From Nomia melanderi (Eukaryota > Arthropoda > Insecta > Hymenoptera > Halictidae), in assembly GCF_051020985.1 (NCBI RefSeq), contig NW_027475169.1:372001-436000 (forward strand): a stretch of 64,000 nt of DNA, read 5' to 3'. Shown here in pieces: positions 39,819 to 52,207 of this stretch. The notes beneath the pieces were generated by a model. It made no database searches and had not been told where the DNA came from. It was given only the letters and a program-made list of their open reading frames with translations. Within the stretch, counting starts at the first letter, position 1. Each line of letters starts with the position of its first letter. The translations under genes and the position numbers were made by a program.

Positions 39819-39854
39819 TTACAGATATTCGGAATCCGTCACCCAAGGTCATGT
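39819..39854 (+). repeat. Block-substituted monomer segment 3
   Basis: Identical to segment 1 through the block and its near flanks. The flanking monomers also match (offset 2,450 bp), so these two descend from one duplication. Confidence 0.85.
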
Positions 39855-42140
39855 AAAAATCCAGTATATATCTGGTGATATCTCGGGTGCTATTACAGAT
39901 AGCGCAATAAACCAAAGTGAATTATCTGCAAGAGTCCCTGGCGCATGAATCTGTGCAGCGGGAACGACCTCGGACCACCAGGGGCCGAGAAAATCACCGT
40001 CTCATGGGGCCGGACTGTAAGGGTTAGGGAAAAACACAATATATATCTGGTGATATCTAGGTTGCTATTAGAGATAGCGCAATAAATCAAAGTGCATTGT
40101 CCGCAGGAAGCCCCGGCGCATGATTCTGTGCAGCGGGAACGACCTCGGACCACCAGGGGCCGATAAAACCACCGTCTCATGGGGCCGGACTGTCATGGTC
40201 AGGGAAAAATCCAATATATATCTGGTGATATCTCGGGTGATATTACAGATAGCGCAATAAATCAAAGTGCCTTGTCTGTAGGAGGCCCTGGCGCATGAAT
40301 CTGTGCAGCGGGAACAGCCTCGGATCACCAGGGGCCGAGAAAACCACCATCTCATGGGGCCGGACACTCAGGGTCAGCGGAAAATCCCATATATATCTGG
40401 TGATATCTCGGGTGCTATTAGAGATAGCGCAATAAACCAAAGTGCATTATCTGCAGGAAGCCCTGGCGCATGATTCTGTGCAGCGGCAACGACCTCGGAC
40501 CGCCAGGGGCCGATAAAACCACCGTCTCATGGGGCCGGACACTCAGGGTCAGTGAAAAATCCAATATATATCTGGTGACGTCTCGGGTGTTATTAGAGAT
40601 AGCGCAATAAACCAAAGTGAATTATCTCCAGGAGGCCCAGGCGCATGAATCTGTGCAGCGGGAAGGACCTCGGACCGCCAGGGGCCGATAAAACCACCGT
40701 CTCATAGTGCCGGACACTCAGGGTCAGTGAAAAATCCAATATATATCTGGTGATGTGTCGGGTGTTATTAGAGATAGCGCAATAAACCAAAGTGAATTAT
40801 CTCCAGGAGGCCCAGGCGCATGAATCTGTGCAGCGGGAAGGACCTCGGACCACCAGGGGCCGATAAAACCACCGTCTCATGGGGCCGGACTGTCAGGGTC
40901 AGTGAAAAATCCAATATATATCTGGAGATATCTCGGGTGCTATTACAGATAGCGCAATAAATCAAAGTGCATTGTCTGTAGGAGGCCCTGGCGCATGAAT
41001 CTGTGCAGCGGCAACGACCTCGGACCACCAGGGGCCGAGAAAACCACAGTCTCATGGGGCCGGACACTCAGGGTCAGTGAAAAATCCAATATATTTCTGG
41101 TGATGTCTCGGGTGCTATTACAGATAGCGCAATAAATCAAAGTGCATTGTCTGTAGGAGGCCCTGGCGCATGAACCTGTGCATCGGGAACGACCTCGGAC
41201 CACCAGGGGCCGAGAAAACTACAGTCTCATGGGGCCGGACACTCAGGGTAAGGGAAAAATCCAATATATATCTGGTGATAACTCGGGTGCTATTACAGAT
41301 AGCGCAATAAACCAAAGTGAATTATCTGCAAGAGTCCCTGGCGCATGAATCTGTGCAGCGGGAACAGCCTCGGATCACCAGGGGCCGAGAAAACCACCAT
41401 CTCATGGGGCCGGACACTCAGGGTCAGGGAAAAATCCAATATATATCTGGTTATATCTCGGGTGCTCTTACAGATACCGCCCTAAACCAAACTGAATTAT
41501 ATGCACGGGGCCCTGGCGCATGAATCTGTGCAGCGGGAACGACCACGGACCACCAGGGGCCGAGACAACGACCGTCTCATGGGGCCGGACTGTCATGGTC
41601 AGGGAAAAATCCATTATATATCTGGTGATATCTCGGGTGCTATTAGAGATAGCGCGATAAATCAAAGTGCTTTGTCTGCGGGAGGCCCTGGCGCATGAAT
41701 CTGTGCAGCGGCAACGACCTCGGACCACCAGGGGCCGAGAAAATCACCGTCTCATGGGGGCGGACTGTCAGCGTCAGTGAAAAATCCAATATATATCTCG
41801 TTATATCTCGGGTGCTATTAGAGATAGCGCAATAAATCAAAGTGCATTGTCTGTAGGAGGCCATGGCGCATGAATCTGTGCAGCGGGAACGACCTCGGAC
41901 CACCAGGGGCCGATAAAACCACCGTCTCATGAGGCCGGACACTCAGGGTCAGGGAAAAATCCAATATATATCTGGTGATATCTCGGGTGCTATTACAGAT
42001 AGCGCAATAAACCAAAGTGCATTGTCTGCAGGAAGCCCTGGCGCATGATTCTGTGCAGCGGCAACGACCTCGGACCGCCTGGGGCCGAAAAAACCACCGG
42101 CACATGGGGCCGGACTCTCAGGGTCATGTAAAAATCCAAT

Positions 42141-42689
42141 ATATATCTGGTGATGTCTCGGGTGTTATTAGAGATAGCGCAATAAACCAAAGTGAATTAT
42201 CTCCAGGAGGCCCAGGCGCATGAATCTGTGCAGCGGGAAGGACCTCGGACCACCAGGGGCCGATAAAACCACCGTCTCATGGGGCCGGACTCTCATGGTC
42301 AGGGAAAAATCCAATATATATCTGGTGATATCTCGGGTGCTATTACAGATAGCGCAATAAACCAAAGTGCATTGTCTGCAGGAAGCCCTGGCGCATGATT
42401 CTGTGCAGCGGCAACGACCTCGGACCGCCTGGGGCCGATAAAACCACCGTCTCATGGGGCCGGACTGTCAGGGTCAGTGAAAAATCCAATATATATCTGG
42501 TGATATCTCGGGTGCTATTACAGATAGCGCAATAAATCAAAGTGCATTGTCTGTAGGAGGCCCTGGCGCATGAATCTGTGCAGCGGCAACGACCTCGGAC
42601 CACCAGGGGCCGAGAAAACCACAGTCTCATGGGGCCGGACACTCAGGGTCAGTGAAAAATCCAATATATTTCTGGTGATGTCTCGGGTG
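42141..42689. repeat. Old-subfamily cassette, second copy
   Basis: Matches 36,541-37,089 at offset 5,600 with two substitutions. A third copy at 44,241-44,673 (offset 2,100) ends where GCATGAATCTGTGCAGC gives way to GCATGAACCTGTGCATC. That is an internal junction to a different cassette. Confidence 0.87.
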
Positions 42690-45600
42690 CTATTACAGAT
42701 AGCGCAATAAATCAAAGTGCATTGTCTGTAGGAGGCCCTGGCGCATGAACCTGTGCATCGGGAACGACCTCGGACCACCAGGGGCCGAGAAAACTACAGT
42801 CTCATGGGGCCGGACACTCAGGGTAAGGGAAAAATCCAATATATATCTGGTGATAACTCGGGTGCTATTACAGATAGCGCAATAAACCAAAGTGAATTAT
42901 CTGCAAGAGTCCCTGGCGCATGAATCTGTGCAGCGGGAACAGCCTCGGATCACCAGGGGCCGAGAAAACCACTATCTGATGGGGCCGGACACTCAGGGTC
43001 AGGGGAAAATCCAATATATTTCTGGTGATGTCTCGGGTGCTATTAGAGATAGCGCAATAAATCAAAGTACTTTGCCTGCGGGATGCCCTGGCGCATGAAT
43101 CTGTGCAGCGGCAACTACCTCGGACCACCAGGGGCCGAAAAAACCACCGGCACATGGGGCCGGACTCTCAGGGTCATGTAAAAATCCAGCATATATCTGG
43201 TGGTATCTCGGGTGCTATTAGAGATAGCGAAATAAATCAAAGTGCATTGTCTGCAGGAAGCCCTGGCGCATGATTCTGCGCAACGGGAACGACCACGGAC
43301 GACCAGGGGCCGAGAAAACCACCGTCTCATGGGGACGGACTCTCATGGTCAGGGAAAAATCCAATATATATCTGGTGATATCTCGGGTGCTATTACAGAT
43401 AGCGCAATAAACCGAAGTGAATTATCTGCAAGAGGCCCTGGCTCATGAATCTGTGCAGCGGGAACGACCTCGGATCACCAGGGGCCGAGAAAACCACCTT
43501 CTCATGGGGCCGGACACTCAGGGTCAGCGGAAAATCCCATATATATCTGGTGATATCTCGGGTGCTATTAGAGATAGCGCAATAAACCAAAGTGCATTAT
43601 CTGCAGGAAGCCCTGGCGCATGATTCTGTGCAGCGGCAACGACCTCGGACCGCCAGGGGCCGATAAAACCACCGTCTCATGGGGCCGGACACTCAGGGTC
43701 AGTGAAAAATCCAATATATATCTGGTGACGTCTCGGGTGTTATTAGAGATAGCGCAATAAACCAAAGTGAATTATCTCCAGGAGGCCCAGGCGCATGAAT
43801 CTGTGCAGCGGGAAGGACCTCGGACCACCAGGGGCCGATAAAACCACCGTCTCATGGGGCCGGACTCTCATGGTCAGGGAAAAATCCAATATATATCTGG
43901 TGATATCTCGGGTGCTATTACAGATAGCGCAATAAACCAAAGTGCATTGTCTGCAGGAAGCCCTGGCGCATGATTCTGTGCAGCGGCAACGACCTCGGAC
44001 CGCCTGGGGCCTATAAAACCACCGTCTCATGGGGCCGGACTGTCAGGGTCAGTGAAAAATCCAATATATATCTGGTGATATCTCGGGTGCTATTAGAGAT
44101 AGCGCAATAAACCAAAGTGCATTGTCTGCAGGAAGCCCTGGCGCATGATTCTGTGCAGCGGCAACGACCTCGGACCGCCAGGGGCCGATAAAACCACCGT
44201 CTCATGGTGCCGGACACTCAGGGTCAGTGAAAAATCCAATATATATCTGGTGATGTCTCGGGTGTTATTAGAGATAGCGCAATAAACCAAAGTGAATTAT
44301 CTCCAGGAGGCCCAGGCGCATGAATCTGTGCAGCGGGAAGGACCTCGGACCACCAGGGGCCGATAAAACCACCGTCTCATGGGGCCGGACTCTCATGGTC
44401 AGGGAAAAATCCAATATATATCTGGTGATATCTCGGGTGCTATTACAGATAGCGCAATAAACCAAAGTGCATTGTCTGCAGGAAGCCCTGGCGCATGATT
44501 CTGTGCAGCGGCAACGACCTCGGACCGCCTGGGGCCGATAAAACCACCGTCTCATGGGGCCGGACTGTCAGGGTCAGTGAAAAATCCAATATATATCTGG
44601 TGATATCTCGGGTGCTATTACAGATAGCGCAATAAATCAAAGTGCATTGTCTGTAGGAGGCCCTGGCGCATGAACCTGTGCATCGGGAACTACCTCGGAC
44701 CACCAGGGGCCGAGAAAACTACAGTCTCATGGGGCCGGACACTCAGGGTAAGGGAAAAATCCAATATATATCTGGTGATAACTCGGGTGCTATTACAGAT
44801 AGCGCAATAAACCAAAGTGAATTATCTGCAAGAGTCCCTGGCGCATGAATCTGTGCAGCGGGAACAGCCTCGGATCACCAGGGGCCGAGAAAACCACCAT
44901 CTCATGGGGCCGGACACTCAGGGTCAGGGGAAAATCAAATATATATCTGGTGATATCTCGGGTGCTATTAGAGATAGCGCAATGAAACAAAGCGAATTTT
45001 CTGCAGGGGCCTGGCGCATGTATCTGTGCAGCGGGAACGCCCTAAGACCACCAGGTGCCGAGAAAACCACCGTCTCATTGCGCCGGACACTCACGGTCAG
45101 GGGAAAATCTAATATATATCTGTTGATATCTCGGGTGCTATTACATATAGCGCAATAAATCAAAGTGCATTGTCTGTAGGAGGCCCCGGCGCATGAATCT
45201 GTTCAGCGGGATCGACCTCGGACCACCAGGGGCCGAGAAAACCACCGACACATGGGGTCGGACACTCAGGGTCAGGGAAAAATCCAATATATATCTGGTT
45301 ATATCTCGGGTGCTCTTACAGATAGCGCAATAAACCAAAGTGAATTATCTGCAAGAGTCCCTGGCGCATGAATCTGTGCAGCGGGAACAGCCTCGGATCA
45401 CCAGGGGCCGAGAAAACCACCATCTCATGGGGCCGGACACTCAGGGTCAGGGGAAAATCCAATATATATCTCGATATATCTCGGGTGCTATTAGAGATAG
45501 CGCAATAAATCAAAGTGCATTGTCTGTAGGAGGCCCTGGCGCATGAATCTGTGCAGCGGGAACGACCTCGGACCACCAGGCGCCGAGAAAATCACCGTCT

Positions 45601-47454
45601 CATGAGGCCGGACACTCAGGGTCAGGGAAAAATCCAATATATATCTGGTGATATCTCGGGTGCTATTACAGATAGCGCAATAAATCAAAGTGCATTGTCT
45701 GTAGGAGGCCCTGGCGCACGAATCTGTGCAGCGGGAACGACCTCGGACCTCCAGGGGCCGAGAAAACCACCGTCTCATGGGGCCGGACACTCAGGGTCAG
45801 TGAAAAATCCAATATATATCTGGTGATATCTCGGGTGCTATTACAAATAGCGCAATAAATCAAAGTGCATTGTCTGTAGGAGGCCCTGGCGCATGAATCT
45901 GTGCAGCGGGAACGACCTCGGACCACCAGGGGCCGAAAAAACCACAGTCTCATGGGGCCGGACACTCAGGGTCAGGGGAAAATCCAATATATATCTGGTG
46001 ATATCTCGGGTGCTATTAGAGATAGCGCAATAAGTCAAAGTGCATTGTCTGTAGGAGACCCTGGCCCATGAATCTGTGCAGCGGGATCGACCTCGGACCA
46101 CCAGGGGCCGAGAAAACCACCGTCTCATGGGGCTGGACACTCACGGTGAGGGAAATATCCAATATATATCTGGTGATATCTCGGGTGCTATTACATATAG
46201 CGCAATAAATCAAAGTGCACTGTCTGTAGGAGGCCCTGTTGCATGAATCTGTGCAGCGGGAACAACCTCGGACCACCAGGGGCCGATAAAACCACCGTCT
46301 CGTGGGACCTTACTGTCATGGTCAGGGAAAAATCCAATATATATCTGGTGATATCTCGGTTGCTATTAGTGATAGCGCAATAAACCAAGGTGAGTTATCT
46401 GCAGGAGGCCCTGGCGCCCGAATCTGTGCAGCGGGATCGACCTCGGACCACCTGGGGCCGAAAAAACCACAGTCTCATGGGGCCGGACACTCATGGTCAG
46501 GGGAAAATCCAATATATATCTGGTGATATCTCGGGTGCTCGTAGAAATAGCGCAATAAACCAAAGTGAATTATCTGCAGGAGGCCCTGGCGCATGAATCT
46601 GTGCAACGGGAACGACCTCGGACCACCAGGGGCCGAGAAAACCACAGTCTCATGGGGCCGGACACTCAGGGTCAGGGAAAAATCCAATATATATCTGGTG
46701 ATATCTCGGGAGCTATTAGAGATAGCGCAATAAACCAAAGTGAATTATCTTCAGGAGGCCCTGGCGCATGAACCTGTGCAGCGGGAACGACCTCGGACCA
46801 CCAGGGGCCGAGAAAACCACCGTCGCATGGGGCCGCACACTCTGGGTCAGGGAAAAATCCAATATATATCTGGTGATAACTCGGGTCCTATTACAGATAG
46901 CGAAATAAACCAGAGTGAATAATCTGCAGGAGGCCCTGGCGCATGAATCTGTGCAGCGGGAACGACCTCGGTCCACCAGGGGCCGAGAAAACCACCGTCT
47001 CATGGGGCTGGACACTCAGGGTGAGGGAAATATCCAATATATATCTGGTTATATCTCGGGTGCTATTACAGATAGCGCAAGAAATCAAAGTGCATTGTCT
47101 GTAGGAGGCCGTGGCGCATGAATCTATGCAGCGGGAACGACCTCGTACCACCAGGGGCCGAGAAGACCACCGTCTCATGGGGCCGGCCACTCAGGGTCAG
47201 GGGAAAATCCAATATATATCTGGTGATATCTCGAGTGCTATTAGAGATAGCGCAATAAGCCAAAGGGAATTATCTGCAGGAGGACCTGGCGCATGCATCT
47301 GTGCAGCGGGAACGACCTAGGACCACCAGGGGCCGAGAAAACCACAGTCTCATGGGGCCGGACACTCAGGGTAAGGGAAAAAGCCAATATATATCTGGTG
47401 ATATCTCGGGTGCTATTAGAGATAGCGCAATAAACGAAAGTGAATTATCTGCAG

Positions 47455-47629
47455 GAGGCCCTGGCGCATGAATCTGTGCAGCGGGAACGACCTCGGACCA
47501 CCAGGGGCCGAGAAAACCACCGTCTCATGGGGCCGGACACTCAGGGTCAGGGAAAAATCCAATATATATCTGGTGATATCTCGGGTGCTATTACAGATAG
47601 CGCAATAAATCAAAGTGCATTGTCTGTAG
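47455..47629 (+). repeat. Exemplar monomer (reads as the consensus)
   Basis: This unit agrees with the majority base at every position I compared and is a good reference. It is 175 bp with 42 C, 49 G and nine CpGs, giving a CpG observed/expected ratio of about 0.77. Bases 1-100 are 64% GC and bases 101-175 are 36% GC. Two inverted repeats are visible: CTCGG with CCGAG (38-42 and 54-58, 11-nt loop) and GCTAT with ATAGC (133-137 and 143-147, 5-nt loop TACAG). The second extends by a G-T wobble and a G-C pair. GATATC at 121-126 is a self-palindrome. The end reads CATTGTCTGTAG, the most common of the main 3' haplotypes. Confidence 0.9.
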
Positions 47630-49616
47630 GAGGCCCTGGCGCATGAATCTGTGCAGCGGGAACGACCTCGGACCACCAGGGGCCGAAAAAACCACAGTCT
47701 CATGGGGCCGGACACTCAGGGTCAGGGGAAAATCCAATATATATCTGGTGATATCTCGAGTGCTATTACATATAGCGCAATAAATCAAAGTGCATTGTCT
47801 GTAGGAGGACCCGTTGCATGAATCTGTGCAGCGGGAACAACCTCGGACCACCAGGGGCCGATAAAACCACCGTCTCATGGGACCTTACTGTCATGGTCAG
47901 GGAAAAATCCAATATATATCTGGTGATATCTCGGTTGCTATTAGTCATAGCGCAATAAACCAAAGTGAATTATCTGCAGGAGGCCCTGGCGCATGAACCT
48001 GTGCAGCGGGAACGACCTCGGACCACCAGGGGCCGAGAAAACTACAGTCTCATGGGGCCGGACACCCAGGGTAAGGGAAAAATCCAATATATATCTGGTG
48101 ATATCTCGGGTGCTATTAGAGATAGCGCAATAAACCAAAGTGAGTTATCTGCAGGAGGCCCTGTCGCCTGAATCTGTGCATCGGGAACGACCTCGGACCA
48201 CCAGGGGCCGAAAAAACCACAGTCTCATGGGGCCGGACACTCAGGGTGAGGGAAATATCCAATACAAATCTGGTGATATCTCGGGTGCTATTACAGATAG
48301 CGCAATGAATCAAAGTGCATTGTCTGTAGGAGGCCCTGGCGCATGAATCTGTGCAGCGGGAACGACCTCGGACCACCAGGGGCCGAGAAAACCACCGTCT
48401 CATGAGGCCGGACACTCAGGGTCAGGGAAAAATCCAATATATATCTGGTGATATCTCGGGTGATATTACAGATAGCGCAATAAATCAAAGTGCATTGTCA
48501 GTAGGAGGTCCTGGCGCCTGAATCGGGCCAGCGGGAACGACCTCGGACCACCAGGGGCCGAGAAAACCACCGTCTCATGGGGCTGGACACTCAGGGTGAG
48601 GGAAATATCCAATATATATCTGGTGATATCTCGGGTGCTATTAGAGATAGCGCAATAAACCAAAGTGAATTACCTGCAAGAGGCCCTGGCGCATGAATTT
48701 GTGCAGCGGGAACGACCTCGGATCAAAAGGGGCAGAGCAAACCACCATCTCATGGGGCCGGACACTCAGGGTCAGGGGAAAATCCAATATATTTCTGGTG
48801 ATGTCTCGGGTGCTATTAGAGATAGCGCAATAAATCAAAGTACTTTGCCTGCGGGATGCCCTGGCGCATGAATCTGTGCAGCGGCAACTACCTCGGACCA
48901 CCAGGGGCCGAAAAAACCACCGACACATGGGGCCGGACTCTCAGGGTCATGTAAAAATCCAGCATATATCTGGTGGTATCTCGGGTGCTATTAGAGATAG
49001 CGGAACAAATCAAAGTGCATTGTCTGCAGGAAGCCCTGGCGCATGATTCTGCGCAGCGGGAACGACCTCGGACCACCAGGCGCCGAGAAAACCACCGTCT
49101 CATGAGGCCGGACACTCAGGGTCAGGGAAAAATCCAATATATATCTGGTGATATCTCGGGTGATATTACAGATAGCGCAATAAATCAAAGTGCCTTGTCT
49201 GTAGGAGGCCATGGCGCATGAATCTGGGCAGCGGGAACGACCTCGGACCACCAGGGGCCGAGAAGACCACCGTCTCATGGGGCCGGAAACTCAGGGTCAG
49301 GGGAAAATCCAATATATATCTGGTGATATCACGGGTGCTATTACAGATAGCGGAATAAACCGAAGTGAATTATCTGCACGAGGCCCTGGCGCATGAATCT
49401 GTGCAGCGGGAACGACCTCGGATCACCAGGGGCCGAGAGAACCACCATCTCATGGGGCCGGACACTCAGGGTCAGCGGAAAATCCAATATATATCTGGTG
49501 ATATCTCGGGTGCTATTAGAGATAGCGCAATAAACCAAAGTGCATTGTCTGCAAGAGGCCCTGGCGCATCAATCTGTGCAGCAGGAACGACATCGGACTA
49601 CCAGGGGCCGAGAAAA

Positions 49617-49652
49617 TTACTGATATTCGGAATCCGTCACCCAAGGTCATGT
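49617..49652 (+). repeat. Block-substituted monomer segment 4
   Basis: Isolated copy with TTACTGATATTCGG and AAAAATCCAGCATATATC after it. Upstream, the same monomer has other private changes (GCGCATCAATC, GCAGGAACGACATCGGACTACC). Confidence 0.84.
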
Positions 49653-51659
49653 AAAAATCCAGCATATATCTGGTGATATCTCGGTTGCTATTACAGATAG
49701 CGCAATAAATCAAAGTGCATTGTCTGTAGGAGGCCCTGGCGCACGAATCTGTGCAGCGGGAACGACCTCGGACCTCCAGGGGCCGAGAAAACCACCGTCT
49801 CATGGGGCCGGACACTCAGGGTCAGTGAAAAATCCAATATATATCTGGTGATATCTCGGGTGCTATTACAGATAGCGCAATAAATCAAAGTGCATTGTCT
49901 GTAGGAGGCCCTGGCGCATGATTCTGTGCAGCGGGAACGACCACGGACCACCAGGGGCCGAGAAAATCACCGTCTCATGGGGCCGGACTATAAGGGTCAG
50001 GGAAAAACCCAATATATATCTGGTGATATCTCGGGTGCTATTAGAGATAGCGCAATAAGCCAACGGGAATTATCTGCAGGAGGCCCTGGCGCATGCATCG
50101 GTGCAGCGGGAACGACCTAGGACCACCAGGGGCCGAGAAAACCACCGTCTCATGGGGCCGGACACTCAGGGTAAGGGAAAAATACAATATATATCTGGTG
50201 ATATCTCGGGTGCTATTAGAGATAGCGCAATAAACGAAAGTGAATTATCTGCAGGAGGCCCTGGCGCATGAATCTGTGCAGCGGGAACGACCTCGGACCA
50301 CCAGGGGCCGAGAAAACCACCGTCTCATGGGGCCGGACACTCAGGGTCAGGGAAAAATCCAATATATATCCGGTGATATCTCGGTTGCTATTAGAGATAG
50401 GGCAATAAACCAAAGTGAATTATCTGCAGGTGGCCCTGGCGCATGAATCTGTGCAGCGGGAACGACCTCGGACCACCACGGGCCGAGAAAACCACAGTCT
50501 CATGGGGCAAGACACTCAGGGTCAGGGGAAAATCCAATATATATCTGGTGATATCTCGGGTGCTATTACAGACGGCGCAATAAATCAAAGTGCATTGTCT
50601 GTAGGAGGCCCTGGCGCATGAATCTGTGCAGCGGGAACGACCTCGGACCACCAGGGGCCGAGAAAACCACAGTCTCATGGGGCCGGACACTCAGGGTCTG
50701 GGGAAAATGCAATATATATCTGGTGATATCTCGGGTGCTGTTAGAGATAGCGCAATAAACCAAAGTGAATTCTCTGCAGGAGGCCCTGGCGCATGAATCT
50801 GTGCAGCCGGAACGACCTCTCACCACCAGGGGCCGAGAAAACCACCGACACATGGGGCCGGACTCTCAGGGTCATGTAAAAATCCAGCATATATCTGGTG
50901 ATATCTCGGGTGCTATTAGAGATAGCGCAATAAATCAAATTGCATTGTCTGCAGGAAGCCCTGGCGCATGAATCTGTGCAGCGGGAACGACCTCGGACCA
51001 CCAGGGGCCGAGAAAACCACAGTCTCATGGGTCCGGACACTCAGGGTCAGGGAAAAATCCAATATATATCTGGTGATATCTCGGATGCTATTGGAGATAG
51101 CGCAATAAACCAAAGTGAATTGTCTGCAGGAGGCCCTGGCGCATGAATCTGTGCAGCGGGAACGACCTCGGATCACCATGGTCCGAGAAAACCACCATCT
51201 CATGGGGCCGCACAATCAGGGTCAGGGGAAAATCCAATATATTTCTGGTGATATCTCGGGTGCTATTAGAGATAGCGCAATAAATCAAAGTACTTTGTCT
51301 GCGGAAGGCACTGGCGCATGAATCTGTGCATCGGCAACGGCCTCGGACCACCAGGGGCCGAAAAAACCACCGTCTCATGGGGCCGGACACTCAGGGTTAG
51401 GGAAAAATCCAATATATATCTGGTGATATCTCGGGTGCTATTGGAGATGGCGCAATAAACCAAAGTGAATTATCTGCAGGAGGCCCTGGCGCATGAATCT
51501 GTGCAGCGGGGACGACCTCGGACCACCACGGGCCGAGGAAACCACCGTCTCATGGGGCCGGACACTCAGGGTCAGGGAAAAATCCAATATATATCTGGTG
51601 ATATCTCGGGTGCTATTACAGATAGCGCAACAAATCAAAGTTCATTGTCTGTAGGAGGC

Positions 51660-52193
51660 CCTGGCGCATGAATCTGTGCAGCGGGAACGACCTCGGACCA
51701 CCAGGGGCCGAGAAAACGACAGTCTCAAGGGGCCGGACACTCAGGGTCAGGGGAAAAATCCAATATATATCTGGTGATATCTCGGGTGCTGTTACAGATA
51801 GCGCAATAAATCAAAGTGCATTGTCAGTAGGAGGTCCTGGCGCCTGAATCGGGCCAGCGGGAACGACCTCGGACCACCAGGGGCCGAGAAAACCACCGTC
51901 TCATGGGGCGCGACACTCAGGGTCAGGGGAAAATCCAATATTTATCTGGTGATATCTCGGGTGCTCTTAGAGATAGCGCAATAAACCAAAGTGAATTGTC
52001 TGCAGGAGGCCCTGCCGCATGAATCTGTGCAACGGGAAAGATCTCGGACCACCAGGGGCCGAGAATACCACAGTCTCATGGGGCCGGACACTCAGGGTCA
52101 AGGGACAATCGAATATATATCTGGTGATATCTCGGGTGCTATTACAGATAGCGCAATAAATCAAAGTGCATTGTCTGTAGGAGGCCCTGGCGC
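51660..52193. repeat. 701-bp-offset duplication, copy A
   Basis: Three monomers repeated at 52,361-52,894, offset 701 bp (4 x 175 + 1). Private markers are AACGACAGTCTCAAGG, a one-base insertion in GGGGAAAAATCC, CATTGTCAGTAGGAGGTCC, GAATCGGGCCAGCGGG, CAATATTTATC, GTGCTCTTAGAG, GCCCTGCCGC and AAGGGACAATCGAAT. The same set returns near 55.5-56.0 kb. Confidence 0.88.
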
Positions 52194-52207
52194 ATGAATC
52201 TGTGCAG

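Larger units (their letters stand above)
39184..45000. repeat. Diverged domain with reiterated old subfamilies
   Basis: About 33 monomers, all apparently 175 bp, with the highest density of private changes. The GTGTTATTAGAG, TTATCTCCAGG, GGGAAGGACC class recurs near 36,567, 40,592, 40,767, 42,167, 43,742 and 44,267. Another cassette (CCAATATATTTCTGG, GCATGAACCTGTGCATCGGG, GGTGATAACTCGGG, GCAAGAGTCCCTGG) occurs at about 41,041, 42,616 and 44,645. Offsets are 1,575, 1,925, 2,100, 3,150 and 3,500 bp, all multiples of 175. Two block-substituted monomers are at 39,469 and 39,819. Confidence 0.85.
45001..51659. repeat. Mixed domain
   Basis: About 38 monomers. It begins with a 173-bp unit (GCAATGAAACAAAGCG, GCAGGGGCCTGGCGCATG, CTCATTGCGCC) whose closest relatives are at 60.7 and 62.7 kb. 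Phase is then constant to 51.7 kb. Bases 42,900-43,270 match about 48,670-49,045 at an offset of 5,773. Bases 46,190-46,390 match 47,765-47,965 (GTTGCATGAATC, CATGGGACCTTACTGTC). Several units near 43,147, 48,921 and 50,845 carry CATGTAAAAATCCAGCATAT. A block-substituted monomer is at 49,617. Confidence 0.8.

Noticed and set aside
47492..47512. Rho-independent terminator at CTCGG/CCGAG
   Set aside because: The stem is only five base pairs, has no following T tract, and there is no bacterial gene context.
47583..47600. 5S rRNA-derived satellite (CGGGTGCT shared with the 3' part of 5S genes)
   Set aside because: The match is about 8 bases, and the other 5S control elements are absent or wrongly spaced.
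47455..47629. CENP-B box
   Set aside because: Only the CGGGA half is present in GTGCAGCGGGA. The TTCG half and the spacing fail on the plus strand. On the minus strand of CACGAATC variants, TTCG is present but the CGGG half is not.
47455..47629. tRNA or SINE origin with A and B boxes
   Set aside because: GCACGAATCTG only loosely resembles a B box; there is no A box at the right distance, no cloverleaf and no A-rich tail.
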